This document shows, piece by piece, positions 35,207 to 44,419 of a stretch of DNA of 64,000 nucleotides (the first letter of the stretch is position 1; every line of letters starts with the position of its first letter). The stretch covers positions 248,412 to 312,411 of the forward strand of contig NZ_BMYO01000003.1 of assembly GCF_014652315.1 (NCBI RefSeq), written 5' to 3'. This DNA is from Jeongeupia chitinilytica. GTDB lineage: Bacteria; Pseudomonadota; Gammaproteobacteria; Burkholderiales; Chitinibacteraceae. The position numbers were made by a program, and so were the translations under genes. Below the pieces are notes generated by a model. The model was not told where the DNA came from and made no database searches. It worked only from the letters and a program-made list of their open reading frames with translations.

Positions 35207-35929
35207 TCAGGCGCCGTGACACTTCTTGAACTTCTTGCCCGAGCCGCACGGGCAAGGGTCGTTGCGACCGACCTTGGGCTCCTCGCGTTCGACCCGCTCG
35301 ACCTGACCGTACTTCTGTTCCAGCCAATAGAACATCACGTCCTCGACAATCCACGGCAGCTCCGAAATCCGCTCCTCGCGCTGTTTGATCGTCAACGGCC
35401 TGGCTTCGTCGTCCGGTTCGTGGCCCTCTTCGAGCGCGAGCACCGACGCCACCGAGTCGAACAGGTGTTCGTCCTCGTCGAGCGCCTTCTGCCACACGTC
35501 TTCGCGCGCAAGCAGGCCAAGGCGAAAGCCGCTGGCCCAGTAGGCACCCAGCGAGTCCTGCCACTTCTCGTCAGCCCCTTCGTCGGACAGTACCAGCGGA
35601 AAGTAGAGTGGCTCCTCGCCGATGTTTTCACGGCGCTTCGGTGCGAACGCGGCACGGACAGCCGCAGCGTGACGACGGATCAGCGAGAACGTTTCCTCGG
35701 CCTCGACAGCGTCGTCGAACTCGGGAGGGGTGCCGTCAAACACCTGCGGCAACCACTCGTCCTCGGGCACTTCTTCCGGCCCCACGGCGAGCGCCACCAG
35801 AAAGCCGTCGAGCATTTCCAGGTCCATGGTTTCCGCTGGTGTGCGCGGTGACATCAGAAAGGCATCGAGACGGTCGAGTTCGTCTTCGGAGAGGGGTTTG
35901 AGCAGATCGGTCATGGTTGTTCCAGTCAT
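35207..35929 (-). CDS. YecA/UPF0149 family protein with SEC-C zinc motif
   Basis: Encodes about 240 residues. The N-terminal UPF0149 region contains LDAFLMSPRTPAETMDLEML, then DGFLVALAVGP. The C-terminus is a SEC-C motif (GRNDPCPCGSGKKFKKCHG), the same zinc-binding tail as SecA, and is thought to contact ribosomes. The precise role is unknown. The ATG at 35929 overlaps the mfd stop as ATGA; an alternative ATG at 35914 has a better ribosome site (TGGA). It is read in the same direction as mfd. Confidence 0.88.
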   Translation of the reverse strand: MTGTTMTDLLKPLSEDELDRLDAFLMSPRTPAETMDLEMLDGFLVALAVGPEEVPEDEWLPQVFDGTPPEFDDAVEAEETFSLIRRHAAAVRAAFAPKRRENIGEEPLYFPLVLSDEGADEKWQDSLGAYWASGFRLGLLAREDVWQKALDEDEHLFDSVASVLALEEGHEPDDEARPLTIKQREERISELPWIVEDVMFYWLEQKYGQVERVEREEPKVGRNDPCPCGSGKKFKKCHGA

Positions 35930-38900
35930 TTGTTCAGTTCGACGAGCAGTTCCTTGATACGGACTGCACGCAGTGAGGGTTCGGGCCAGTTGCCCTCGAT
36001 CCGCATCCGGTCGGGGGGCAACATCTTGTAGTTCTTCTTGCTCTGGATCAGCTGGATCAGCTTGAAGGGTTCGACAACGGTGTTCGGTGCGAACGTCAGC
36101 ACGATGGCCGAGTCGGCCGCGTCGATCTTCTGGATGCCCATCGGCTTGGCCTGCATGCGCAGCCGGTGGCAGTCGAGCAGCACCTTGGCCGGGTCCGGCA
36201 GCAGCCCGAAGCGGTCGACCAGTTCCTGCAGGATGTCGTCAAGCTCGTCCGGCGTTTCGCAGTTGGCCAGCCGCTTGTACAGCGACAGGCGTTCGTGCAC
36301 GTCCGGGCAGTACTCGTTGGGCAAAAGTGCTGGCGCATGCAGATTGATTTCGGTGGTGATGCCGAGCGGCTGCGACAGGTCGGCCTCCTGGCCCTTTTTC
36401 AGCGACTTCACCGCCTCATTGAGCATCTGGCTGTAGAGCGAGAAGCCGATTTCCTGCATCTCGCCCGATTGCGAGTCGCCCAGTACCTCGCCGGCGCCGC
36501 GGATTTCCAGGTCGTGCATGGCCAGGTAGAAGCCCGAGCCCAGCTCTTCCATCAGCTGGATGGCTTCGAGGCGCTTCTTGGCGTCGGCGGTCAGCCCTTC
36601 GACATCGGGAACCAGCAGGTAGGCGTAGGCCTGATGGTGCGACCGACCGACGCGGCCGCGCATCTGGTGCAGCTGCGCCAGACCGAACTTGTCGGCGCGG
36701 TTCATCACGATGGTATTGGCATTCGGAATGTCGATGCCGGTTTCGATGATGGTCGTACACAGCAGGATGTTGAAGCGCTGCGCATGGAAATCGCGCATCA
36801 CGTGCTCGAGCTCGCGCTCGCGCATCTGGCCGTGCGCGACGCCGATTCGCGCCTCCGGCAGCAGGGCACCGAGCTTCTCGCGCATGTTCTCGATCGTGTC
36901 GACCTCGTTGTGCAGGAAAAACACCTGTCCGCCGCGCTTGAGTTCGCGCAGCACCGCTTCGCGGATGATGCCGTCACTGAATTTGGCGACGAAGGTCTTC
37001 ACCGACAGCCGTTTGCTCGGTGCGGTGGCAATGACCGAAAAATCGCGGATGCCTTCGAGGCTCATCGCCAGCGTGCGCGGGATCGGTGTGGCCGTCAGCG
37101 TCAGTACGTCGACGTTGGCACGCAGCGCCTTGAGCTGCTCTTTCTGCCGCACGCCAAAGCGATGTTCTTCATCGATGATCACAAGGCCAAGATTCTTGAA
37201 TTCGACATCGGGCTGCACCAGCTTGTGCGTTCCGATGACGATATCGACCGAGCCTTCGGCCAGGCCCTTGAGTGCGGCCGTCGTTTCCTTGCCGGAGCGG
37301 AAGCGGCTCAGCTCGGCAATCCGGACCGGCCAGTCGGCAAAGCGGTCGGCAAACGTCTGGAAATGCTGTTCGGCCAGCAGGGTCGTCGGCACCAGTACGG
37401 CAACCTGCTTGCCGCCGGCCACCGCGGCAAAGGCCGCGCGCAGCGCAACCTCGGTCTTGCCGAAGCCGACATCGCCGCAAACGAGCCGGTCCATGGGCTG
37501 ACCGACGCGCATGTCGACCAGTACAGCCTCGATCGCGGCGGCCTGATCGGGGGTCTCGTCGAAACCGAAGCCTTCGGCAAAGGCTTCGTAGTCCTGGTGT
37601 TTCCACTCGAATGCATGACCCTGACGTGCGGCACGGCGCGCGTACAGGTTGAGCAGTTCGGCAGCGGCATCACGAACCTGCTCGGCCGCTCGGCGCTTGG
37701 CCTTTTCCCAGGTGCCGGTGCCGAGGCGGTGCATGGGCGCCGCATCGGCCGCACCGCCGGAGTAGCGACTGATCACGTGCAACTGGGCCACCGGCACGTA
37801 CAGCTTGTCGCCACCGGCGTACTCGAGCAGCAGGAGCTCGGTCTCGCCCTCGCCAAGGTCCATCGACGTCAGCCCCATGTAGCGGCCGATACCGTGCGCT
37901 TCGTGCACCACGGCGTCGCCGACCTTGAGCTCGGACAGGTCGCGCAACATGGCGTCGGCATTGCTGCGTTTCTGCTGCCTGCGGCCGCGCCCCTGTGCCA
38001 CGGTCGGGTACAGGTCGGCCTCGGTGATGACGGCCAGCCCTTCGGCGTCGAGGATGAAGCCGTTGTACAGCGGTGCGGCCGCAAGCATCAACCGCGTTTT
38101 GCTTGCCGCCAGCGCGTCCGACCATGCCTCGACCAGCACCGGCCTGACGCCATATTCGGCAAAGAACTGCGCCATCGTCTCGCGCCGACCCAGGCTTTCG
38201 GCGGTGATGAACACCTTGCCCGGGAAACCGGCGACGAAGGCTTCGAGCCGGGCCAGCGGATTGTCGGCCCGGCGGTCGACGGCCAGAGGTGGCAATGCCG
38301 ACGTCGGACGCGGCTCGTCGCCACCACTGATGAGCTCGACACGGCGCAGCGGCTTGATCAGGCCGAACAGCTCGTCCGGAGCCAGATACAGCTCGCCCGG
38401 TTTCAGGATCGGCCGGTCCTTTTCGCCCGACAGGTTGCGGTAGCGGTCCTGCGTGTCGCGCCAGAAGCTTTCGGCGGCATCAAGCACCTTGCCGTGCAGT
38501 GCGACGACGGTGTCGCCGGAAAGGTAGTCGAAGAGTGTCGCAGTGTGGTCAAAAAACAGCGGCAGATAGTATTCGATGCCTGCCGGCGTTACGCCGTTGC
38601 TGATGTCCTTGTAAAGTTGTGACTTACTCGGATCGCCTTCGAACACTTCTCGGAAGCGTTGGCGGAAACGGGTGCGACCGGCGTCGTCCAGCGGAAACTC
38701 GCGGGCAGGCAGAAGCCGGATGTCCGGCACCGGATAAAGGCTGCGCTGGGTGTCGACGTCGAAAGTGCGGATGGTCTCGATTTCGTCATCGAACAGGTCC
38801 AGCCGGAACGGCAGGGTCGACCCCATCGGGTACAGGTCGACGAGGCCGCCACGAATGGCAAACTCGCCGGGGCTGAACACCTGTGTGACATGACTGTAGC

Positions 38901-39327
38901 CGGCAAAGACCAGATCAGCCCGCAGCTTTTCCGGATCGAACTTGCTGCCCTTGGTGATGTTGAAGGTGTAAGCCGTGAGGAACTCGACCGGCGCGAGCCG
39001 GCCCATGGCGGTCTGTACCGGCACGATGATGACGTCGGCCTGCTGTTGCCGGATCTGCCAGAGGCTGGCCAGACGCTCGGAAATCAGGTCGTGGTGCGGA
39101 CTGAGGTGGTCGTAGGGCAGGGTTTCCCAGTCCGGCAGCTGTACGACGGTGCGTTGCGGGGCGAAGAAGCGGATTTCGTCCCGGATGCGGCTGGCATCTT
39201 GCGCAGACGCTGTCAGGATGAGTAATGTTTGTGCGCCAAGCCGGTCGAGGAGCCAGGCGTCGGCCGACCCGTGCGGGGTAGCGAGAAGCAGGCGTTCGCC
39301 GGCGCGAGGCAGGACTGGGGTGGTCAT
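35926..39327 (-). CDS. mfd: Transcription-repair coupling factor Mfd
   Basis: Encodes 1133 residues. Mfd displaces stalled RNA polymerase and recruits UvrA. A UvrB-like N-terminus (LPDWETLPYDHLSPHHDLIS) is followed by the RNA-polymerase interaction domain (VHEAHGIGRYMGL). The SF2 translocase motifs include GDVGFGKTEVA (Walker A), DEEH (Walker B), TATPIPRTL and the RecG-like MRGRVGRSHHQAYAYLL. A C-terminal TRCF domain follows. A TATAAT on the minus strand (39357-39362), 30 bases before the ATG, is a likely -10. Confidence 0.98.
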   Translation of the reverse strand: MTTPVLPRAGERLLLATPHGSADAWLLDRLGAQTLLILTASAQDASRIRDEIRFFAPQRTVVQLPDWETLPYDHLSPHHDLISERLASLWQIRQQQADVIIVPVQTAMGRLAPVEFLTAYTFNITKGSKFDPEKLRADLVFAGYSHVTQVFSPGEFAIRGGLVDLYPMGSTLPFRLDLFDDEIETIRTFDVDTQRSLYPVPDIRLLPAREFPLDDAGRTRFRQRFREVFEGDPSKSQLYKDISNGVTPAGIEYYLPLFFDHTATLFDYLSGDTVVALHGKVLDAAESFWRDTQDRYRNLSGEKDRPILKPGELYLAPDELFGLIKPLRRVELISGGDEPRPTSALPPLAVDRRADNPLARLEAFVAGFPGKVFITAESLGRRETMAQFFAEYGVRPVLVEAWSDALAASKTRLMLAAAPLYNGFILDAEGLAVITEADLYPTVAQGRGRRQQKRSNADAMLRDLSELKVGDAVVHEAHGIGRYMGLTSMDLGEGETELLLLEYAGGDKLYVPVAQLHVISRYSGGAADAAPMHRLGTGTWEKAKRRAAEQVRDAAAELLNLYARRAARQGHAFEWKHQDYEAFAEGFGFDETPDQAAAIEAVLVDMRVGQPMDRLVCGDVGFGKTEVALRAAFAAVAGGKQVAVLVPTTLLAEQHFQTFADRFADWPVRIAELSRFRSGKETTAALKGLAEGSVDIVIGTHKLVQPDVEFKNLGLVIIDEEHRFGVRQKEQLKALRANVDVLTLTATPIPRTLAMSLEGIRDFSVIATAPSKRLSVKTFVAKFSDGIIREAVLRELKRGGQVFFLHNEVDTIENMREKLGALLPEARIGVAHGQMRERELEHVMRDFHAQRFNILLCTTIIETGIDIPNANTIVMNRADKFGLAQLHQMRGRVGRSHHQAYAYLLVPDVEGLTADAKKRLEAIQLMEELGSGFYLAMHDLEIRGAGEVLGDSQSGEMQEIGFSLYSQMLNEAVKSLKKGQEADLSQPLGITTEINLHAPALLPNEYCPDVHERLSLYKRLANCETPDELDDILQELVDRFGLLPDPAKVLLDCHRLRMQAKPMGIQKIDAADSAIVLTFAPNTVVEPFKLIQLIQSKKNYKMLPPDRMRIEGNWPEPSLRAVRIKELLVELNK

Positions 39328-39441
39328 GGCATGGATGCTGTGATCGGATGGGGCCGATTATACCGGCGTAGCAGCATCAGGAACGCGAACCGGACAGGTC
39401 GCCGATAACAAAGCGCAGGCTGGCGCAAAAGAGGAGGGGCA

Positions 39442-41982
39442 ATGTCGGCACGATGGCTGCGCGGGGCGCAACTGGCCTCGCTCTATGCGCTGGCGCAATA
39501 CCTCTGCTGGCTGTTCTTCGCGCCCGGACAGTATGGTGCGCTGGTTGCCCCGCAGGTCGGCATTGCGGTTGCCGGCCTGTTGCTGCTCGGATCGCGCACC
39601 TGGCCCGCCATCGCCGCCGCCGCCTGGGTGCTGCCGATGCTCGGCGGGCTGTCACTCCCTGCTGCACTGATGGTCGCAACAATCCAGGTGCTGCAAGCGC
39701 TGCTGATCGTTGGTCTTCTGCCGGGACTGGCCGCTTCCGGCGATGTTCGCGTTCGTGATGCGCTGCGTCTGCTGGTCGCCGGGCCGCTGACCGGCGTTCT
39801 GCTGTCGGGTACGCTCGGTGCCGTCGTATTCGGACTGTTCGAGCCGGCGCGCAACCTGAATACCTTCGACGGCTGGGTCGAGCGCGCAATGGGCGAGGCG
39901 CTGGGCATCCTCATCGTCGTGCCTTTCGTCGCGGGCCTGCGCTCCGAAATGCGCAGCTTCAGCGCCAACCGGCTGATCGAGTTGACGCTGCTGGTGACGG
40001 TCACCGCCGTCAGCACCATGCTGATCTACCGCCATTACGGCGACGGCATGGCCAATCTGCAGTTCCTGCTGTTCCCGCTGATCATCTGGTCATCACTGCG
40101 CCTCGGTCACGTCGGCAACGGCTGTACGATGCTGACCGCCATCATGGTCGCCTCGGCCACGCTGCAGACCCGCAGCCTTCCCGGTGGTGACGACCTGTCG
40201 ATCATCCTGCACCTGTTTACCGTCACCGTCGCCGGCCTGCTGATGGCGGCCTCGTACCGCGACGAAGCGGCCGCGGCGCGCAGTGTCCGACTGGCGGCGC
40301 AGGTATTCGACAACGCCTCGGAAGGCATCCTGATCACCGATGCACAGGCACGCATCGTCGCGGTGAATCCGGCCTTCAGCCGGATTACCGGCTTCGAGCA
40401 GGGCGAGGCCATCGGCAAGATTTCACGCATGTTCGGCGAACACCGGCGCTCGCGCGAACGCAACCGCGAAATGGTTGCCAGGCTTGCCGAGCTCGGGCAC
40501 TGGGAAGGCGAGATGCTCGATCGCCGCAAGAACGGCGAAACCTATCCGGCCTGGCTGTCGATCAGCGCGGTCCGCGACGAGCTGGGCGGTGTCAGCAACT
40601 ATGTCGGCGTTTTTTCGGACTACACGCACCGGAAGGAAGCGGAAATGCGCCTGCATTTCCTTGCCAATCACGACGCGCTGACCCAGCTGCACAACCGCAG
40701 CGCGATGCACGCGGCACTCAAGCAGGCGGTCGCCCGCGACGGCGCCAAGCCGTTCGCACTGCTGTTCCTTGATCTCGACCGCTTCAAGGCGATCAATGAC
40801 AGCCTCGGTCACGACGTGGGTGACGAGCTGCTCAAGGTCATCTCGCAGCGCCTGCGATCATCACTCAAGGAGTGCGACATCATCGCCCGGCTGGGCGGCG
40901 ACGAGTTCACCGTGATCCTTGACGACATTTCGGGGGCGGACGATGTCGCGGCGGTCGCCGAGCGCCTGCTGTCCAGACTCGGGCAACCGGTCCTGATCCA
41001 GGGGCAGGAGCTGTTCGTCACCTGCTCGATCGGCATCAGCCTGTACCCGAGCGATGACCTGCAGCCTTCGCAGCTCTTGAAGAATGCCGATGTGGCGATG
41101 TACCGCGCCAAGGAGCTCGGCAAGAACACCTACCAGTTCTTTGCGCCGGAAATGAACGTTCGCGCCTTCGAGCACCTTGTGCTCGAAAACAGTCTGCGCC
41201 ACGCACTCGAGCGGGACGAGCTGTGCCTGTATTTCCAGCCGCAGGTCGACCTTGCGGCCGGCACGCTCTATGGTGTCGAGGCTTTGCTGCGCTGGTCGCA
41301 TCCGCAGCTGGGCCTGGTGCCGCCGGCGAGCTTCATTCCGCTGGCCGAGGAAAACGGACTGATCGTGCCGATCGGCGAATGGGTGCTGATCGAGGCATGC
41401 AGGAACATGCGCCGCTGGCTGGACGCCGGCCACGACATTCCGCGCGTCGCGGTCAACCTGTCGCCGAGACAGTTCATGCGCGAGCAGCTGCCGCAGCAGG
41501 TCGCCACGGCGCTGGCACTGGCCAACCTCCCTGCGGCGCGGCTGGAGCTGGAAATCACCGAAAGCATGATCATGCAGAACCCGGAGCGGGCGGTGCGCAT
41601 TCTTGCGCAGCTGCGCAACATGGGGGTCCGGCTGGCGATCGACGATTTCGGTACCGGATACTCGTCGCTGTCCAACCTGCGCCGCTTCCCGCTGGATACC
41701 CTCAAGATCGACCGCTCGTTCATCGAAAGCATGCCGGAGGACGAGGATAGCGGCGCCATTGCCGAAGCCATTGTCGCCATGGCGCGCAAGCTGAGGCTCA
41801 AGGTGGTTGCCGAAGGTGTCGAGACGCAGCAGCAGGCCTATTTCCTGCGCCGCACCGGCTGCCATGTCGTGCAGGGCTACCTGTATGCGCCGCCGCTTGC
41901 CGAGGCGGACCTGCTGCGTTACATCGACCAGTACGCACTTCTGAGCCCGGTCGACGGCGAAGTCCGCACACTGGCGGGGTGA
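39442..41982 (+). CDS. MASE1-PAS-GGDEF-EAL cyclic di-GMP signalling protein
   Basis: Encodes 846 residues. A MASE1-like membrane sensor (about eight spans, residues 1-270) is followed by a PAS domain (VFDNASEGILITDAQARIVAVN), a GGDEF domain with LGGDEF, and an EAL domain. The EAL catalytic residues look complete: VEALLRW, NLSPRQF, ELEITES, IDDFGTGYSSL, LKIDRSF, VAEGVET and QGYLY. The I-site arginine is replaced by lysine (KECD), so product inhibition may be weak. Either cyclase or phosphodiesterase activity could dominate. Its membrane sensor signal is unknown. Confidence 0.93.
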   Translation: MSARWLRGAQLASLYALAQYLCWLFFAPGQYGALVAPQVGIAVAGLLLLGSRTWPAIAAAAWVLPMLGGLSLPAALMVATIQVLQALLIVGLLPGLAASGDVRVRDALRLLVAGPLTGVLLSGTLGAVVFGLFEPARNLNTFDGWVERAMGEALGILIVVPFVAGLRSEMRSFSANRLIELTLLVTVTAVSTMLIYRHYGDGMANLQFLLFPLIIWSSLRLGHVGNGCTMLTAIMVASATLQTRSLPGGDDLSIILHLFTVTVAGLLMAASYRDEAAAARSVRLAAQVFDNASEGILITDAQARIVAVNPAFSRITGFEQGEAIGKISRMFGEHRRSRERNREMVARLAELGHWEGEMLDRRKNGETYPAWLSISAVRDELGGVSNYVGVFSDYTHRKEAEMRLHFLANHDALTQLHNRSAMHAALKQAVARDGAKPFALLFLDLDRFKAINDSLGHDVGDELLKVISQRLRSSLKECDIIARLGGDEFTVILDDISGADDVAAVAERLLSRLGQPVLIQGQELFVTCSIGISLYPSDDLQPSQLLKNADVAMYRAKELGKNTYQFFAPEMNVRAFEHLVLENSLRHALERDELCLYFQPQVDLAAGTLYGVEALLRWSHPQLGLVPPASFIPLAEENGLIVPIGEWVLIEACRNMRRWLDAGHDIPRVAVNLSPRQFMREQLPQQVATALALANLPAARLELEITESMIMQNPERAVRILAQLRNMGVRLAIDDFGTGYSSLSNLRRFPLDTLKIDRSFIESMPEDEDSGAIAEAIVAMARKLRLKVVAEGVETQQQAYFLRRTGCHVVQGYLYAPPLAEADLLRYIDQYALLSPVDGEVRTLAG

Positions 41983-42064
41983 AGTCGCGCCGGGCCGGCG
42001 GCGGAGTTTGCTAGAATCGCGGTTTCCTTTCGCGATTGCCGGCCTGCCGGCGATGGTGCACGCC

Positions 42065-42808
42065 ATGCAAAACAAACTCATCCACGGCTTTCACGCCGTT
42101 TCGTCTCGCCTGAAGCGCTTCCCCGACAGCGTGCGCGAGCTTTACCTGAATGCCGCGCGCATCGACGCCCGCGCCAAGGAGCTGATCAAGCTGGCCGAAG
42201 AGCAGGGTGCCAAGGTCGTGCTGGTGGACGCAGCGCGTCTGGACGGCCTGACCGGCAAGGCACGCCACCAGGGCGTTGCAGCCCTGATCGACCCGACCAA
42301 GTCCTATGTCGCGCTCGACGACGTGCTCGACACACTCGACGAGCCGCCTTTCCTGCTGGTGCTCGACGGCATCACCGACCCGCACAACCTTGGCGCCTGC
42401 CTTCGCGTTGCCGATGCCATGGGTGTGCATGCGGTGATCGCCCCGAAGGACAAGTCGGTCGGCATCAACGCCACCGTGTCCAAGGTCGCCTGCGGCGCGG
42501 CAGAAACCGTGCCCTACGTGATGGTCACCAATCTCGCGCGCACGCTGCGCGAACTGAAGGATCGCGACGTCTGGATCGTCGGCACCGCCGCCGAAGGCGA
42601 TGCCGATCTGCACCACTTCGAAGTCCGCGGCGGCATTGCCTGGGTGCTCGGCAACGAAGGCGAGGGCATGCGCCGGCTGACGCGCGAACACTGCGATCAG
42701 CTGGTGTCGATCCCGATGTACGGCTCGGTCGAGAGCCTCAACGTCTCGGTTGCAACCGGCATCGTGCTGGCCGAAACCCGTCGCCAGCTCTCGCTCGCCA
42801 AGCGCTGA
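42065..42808 (+). CDS. rlmB: 23S rRNA (guanosine(2251)-2'-O)-methyltransferase RlmB
   Basis: Encodes 247 residues. It is a SPOUT-fold enzyme that methylates G2251 in the ribosomal P site. The N-terminal substrate domain starts HGFHAVSSRL. The knot domain shows LLVLDGITDPHNLGACLR, WVLGNEGEGMRRL and the final IPMYGSVESLNVSVATGI. A TAGAAT -10-like box lies at 42012-42017. I chose the ATG at 42065, where conservation begins, over an in-frame start at 42008. Confidence 0.95.
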   Translation: MQNKLIHGFHAVSSRLKRFPDSVRELYLNAARIDARAKELIKLAEEQGAKVVLVDAARLDGLTGKARHQGVAALIDPTKSYVALDDVLDTLDEPPFLLVLDGITDPHNLGACLRVADAMGVHAVIAPKDKSVGINATVSKVACGAAETVPYVMVTNLARTLRELKDRDVWIVGTAAEGDADLHHFEVRGGIAWVLGNEGEGMRRLTREHCDQLVSIPMYGSVESLNVSVATGIVLAETRRQLSLAKR

Positions 42809-42816
42809 ACGCGAAC

Positions 42817-42848
42817 AAAAAAAGGCCGGCAATATGCCGGCCTTTTTT
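42817..42848. terminator. Bidirectional terminator between rlmB and lysS
   Basis: AAAGGCCGGC / GCCGGCCTTT with a 5-base loop has A- and T-runs, between converging genes. Confidence 0.92.
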
Positions 42849-42861
42849 ACGTCCGAAGCAC

Positions 42862-44370
42862 TCAGTCTTCGCGGCGCATTTGCGGGAACAGGATGACGTC
42901 GCGGATGCTGGCCGAGTCGGTCAGCAGCATCACCAGACGGTCGATGCCGATGCCGCAACCGCCGGTCGGCGGCAGGCCGTATTCGAGTGCACGGATGTAG
43001 TCGGCGTCGAAATGCATGGCCTCGTCGTCGCCCTTGTCCTTCAGGTCGACCTGCGCCTGGAAGCGCGCAGCCTGATCTTCGGGGTCGTTCAACTCCGAGT
43101 AGCCGTTGGCGTGCTCGCGACCGACCATGAACAGCTCGAAACGCTCGGTGATGCCCGGGTTGGTGTCGTTGGCGCGGGCCAGCGGCGACACTTCGGCCGG
43201 GTAGTCGACGATGAAGGTCGGCTCCCAGAGCTTTTCCTCGGTGGTTTCGTCGAACAGGCTCAGTTGCAGACCGCCGATGCCGTCGGTCAGGACCGGCTTG
43301 GCGCCGAGGCGGGCCAGTTCGGCCTTGAGCCACGCGCGGTCATGCAATTGCTCGTCGGTGTACTGCGGGTTGTAGTGCTTGATGGCGCCGGCAATGGTGA
43401 ATCGCGCGAACGGCTTGGACAGGTCGACCGGCTTGCCCTGATATTCGATTGCGGTGTGGCCGATGACTTCGCGCGCGGCATAGCGGATGACGCCTTCGGT
43501 CATGTCCATCATGCGCTGGTAGTCGGCGTAGGCCTCGTAGAACTCCATCATCGTGAATTCGGGGTTGTGCCGCGTGCTCATCCCTTCGTTGCGGAAGTTG
43601 CGGTTCACCTCGAATACGCGCTCCATGCCGCCGACGACCAGACGCTTCAGGTACAGCTCCGGCGCGACGCGCAGGAACAGCGGCATGTCGAGTGCGTTGT
43701 GGTGCGTCACGAACGGCTTGGCCGTAGCGCCCCCCGGGATCGGGTGCATCATCGGGGTTTCGACTTCGAGATAGGACTCGTTCACCATGTATTCGCGGAT
43801 CTTCTGCACGATGCGCGAGCGCTTGATGAAGGTGTCGCGGCTGACCTCGTTGGTGATCAGGTCGACGTAACGCTGGCGATACTTCTGTTCCTGGTCGGCC
43901 AGGCCGTGGAACTTGTCCGGCAGCGGGCGCAGCGACTTGGTCAGCAGGCGCAGCTGGGTGACCTGCACCGACAGCTCGCCGGTCTTGGTCTTCATCAGCG
44001 TGCCGACTGCGCCGAGGATGTCGCCCATGTCCCAGGTCTTGAAGCTGGCGTAGACGTCTTCACCGACCGAGTCACGGCTGATGTAGAACTGGATGCGGCC
44101 GCTGACGTCCTGCACCGTGGCGAAGCTGGCCTTGCCCATGACGCGCTTGAGCATCATCCGGCCGGCAACGCTGACGGTCACGTTCCTGCCTTCGAGGTCT
44201 TCCTTTTCCAGGCTGCCGTACTTGGCGTGCAACTCGCCAGCGATATCCTCGCGCCTGAAATCGTTCGGGAAGGCGACGCCCTGTTCGCGCAGTGCGCCGA
44301 GCTTGGCCCGGCGCTCGGCCATGATCTGGTTCTCGTCCTGCTGGACGACGTTGTCTTGTTGTTCGCTCAT
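42862..44370 (-). CDS. lysS: Lysyl-tRNA synthetase (class II)
   Basis: Encodes about 502 residues. The N-terminal OB-fold anticodon-binding domain (VSVAGRMMLKRVMGKASF) precedes the class II catalytic core. Motif 2 is FEVNRNFRNEGMSTRHNPEFT, and motif 3 ends in GLPPTGGCGIGIDRL. The ATG at 44370 has GGAAAG upstream. It lies 49 bases after prfB in the same direction, a common pairing. Confidence 0.97.
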   Translation of the reverse strand: MSEQQDNVVQQDENQIMAERRAKLGALREQGVAFPNDFRREDIAGELHAKYGSLEKEDLEGRNVTVSVAGRMMLKRVMGKASFATVQDVSGRIQFYISRDSVGEDVYASFKTWDMGDILGAVGTLMKTKTGELSVQVTQLRLLTKSLRPLPDKFHGLADQEQKYRQRYVDLITNEVSRDTFIKRSRIVQKIREYMVNESYLEVETPMMHPIPGGATAKPFVTHHNALDMPLFLRVAPELYLKRLVVGGMERVFEVNRNFRNEGMSTRHNPEFTMMEFYEAYADYQRMMDMTEGVIRYAAREVIGHTAIEYQGKPVDLSKPFARFTIAGAIKHYNPQYTDEQLHDRAWLKAELARLGAKPVLTDGIGGLQLSLFDETTEEKLWEPTFIVDYPAEVSPLARANDTNPGITERFELFMVGREHANGYSELNDPEDQAARFQAQVDLKDKGDDEAMHFDADYIRALEYGLPPTGGCGIGIDRLVMLLTDSASIRDVILFPQMRRED

Positions 44371-44419
44371 CTTGCTTTCCATCAATGCGGGGTCGGTCTC
44401 GACCCGGTCAGATTCTGGG

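Noticed and set aside
36166..38622. An 818-codon plus-strand frame antisense to mfd
   Set aside because: It is a shadow frame; the composition follows mfd codons and no motif is present.
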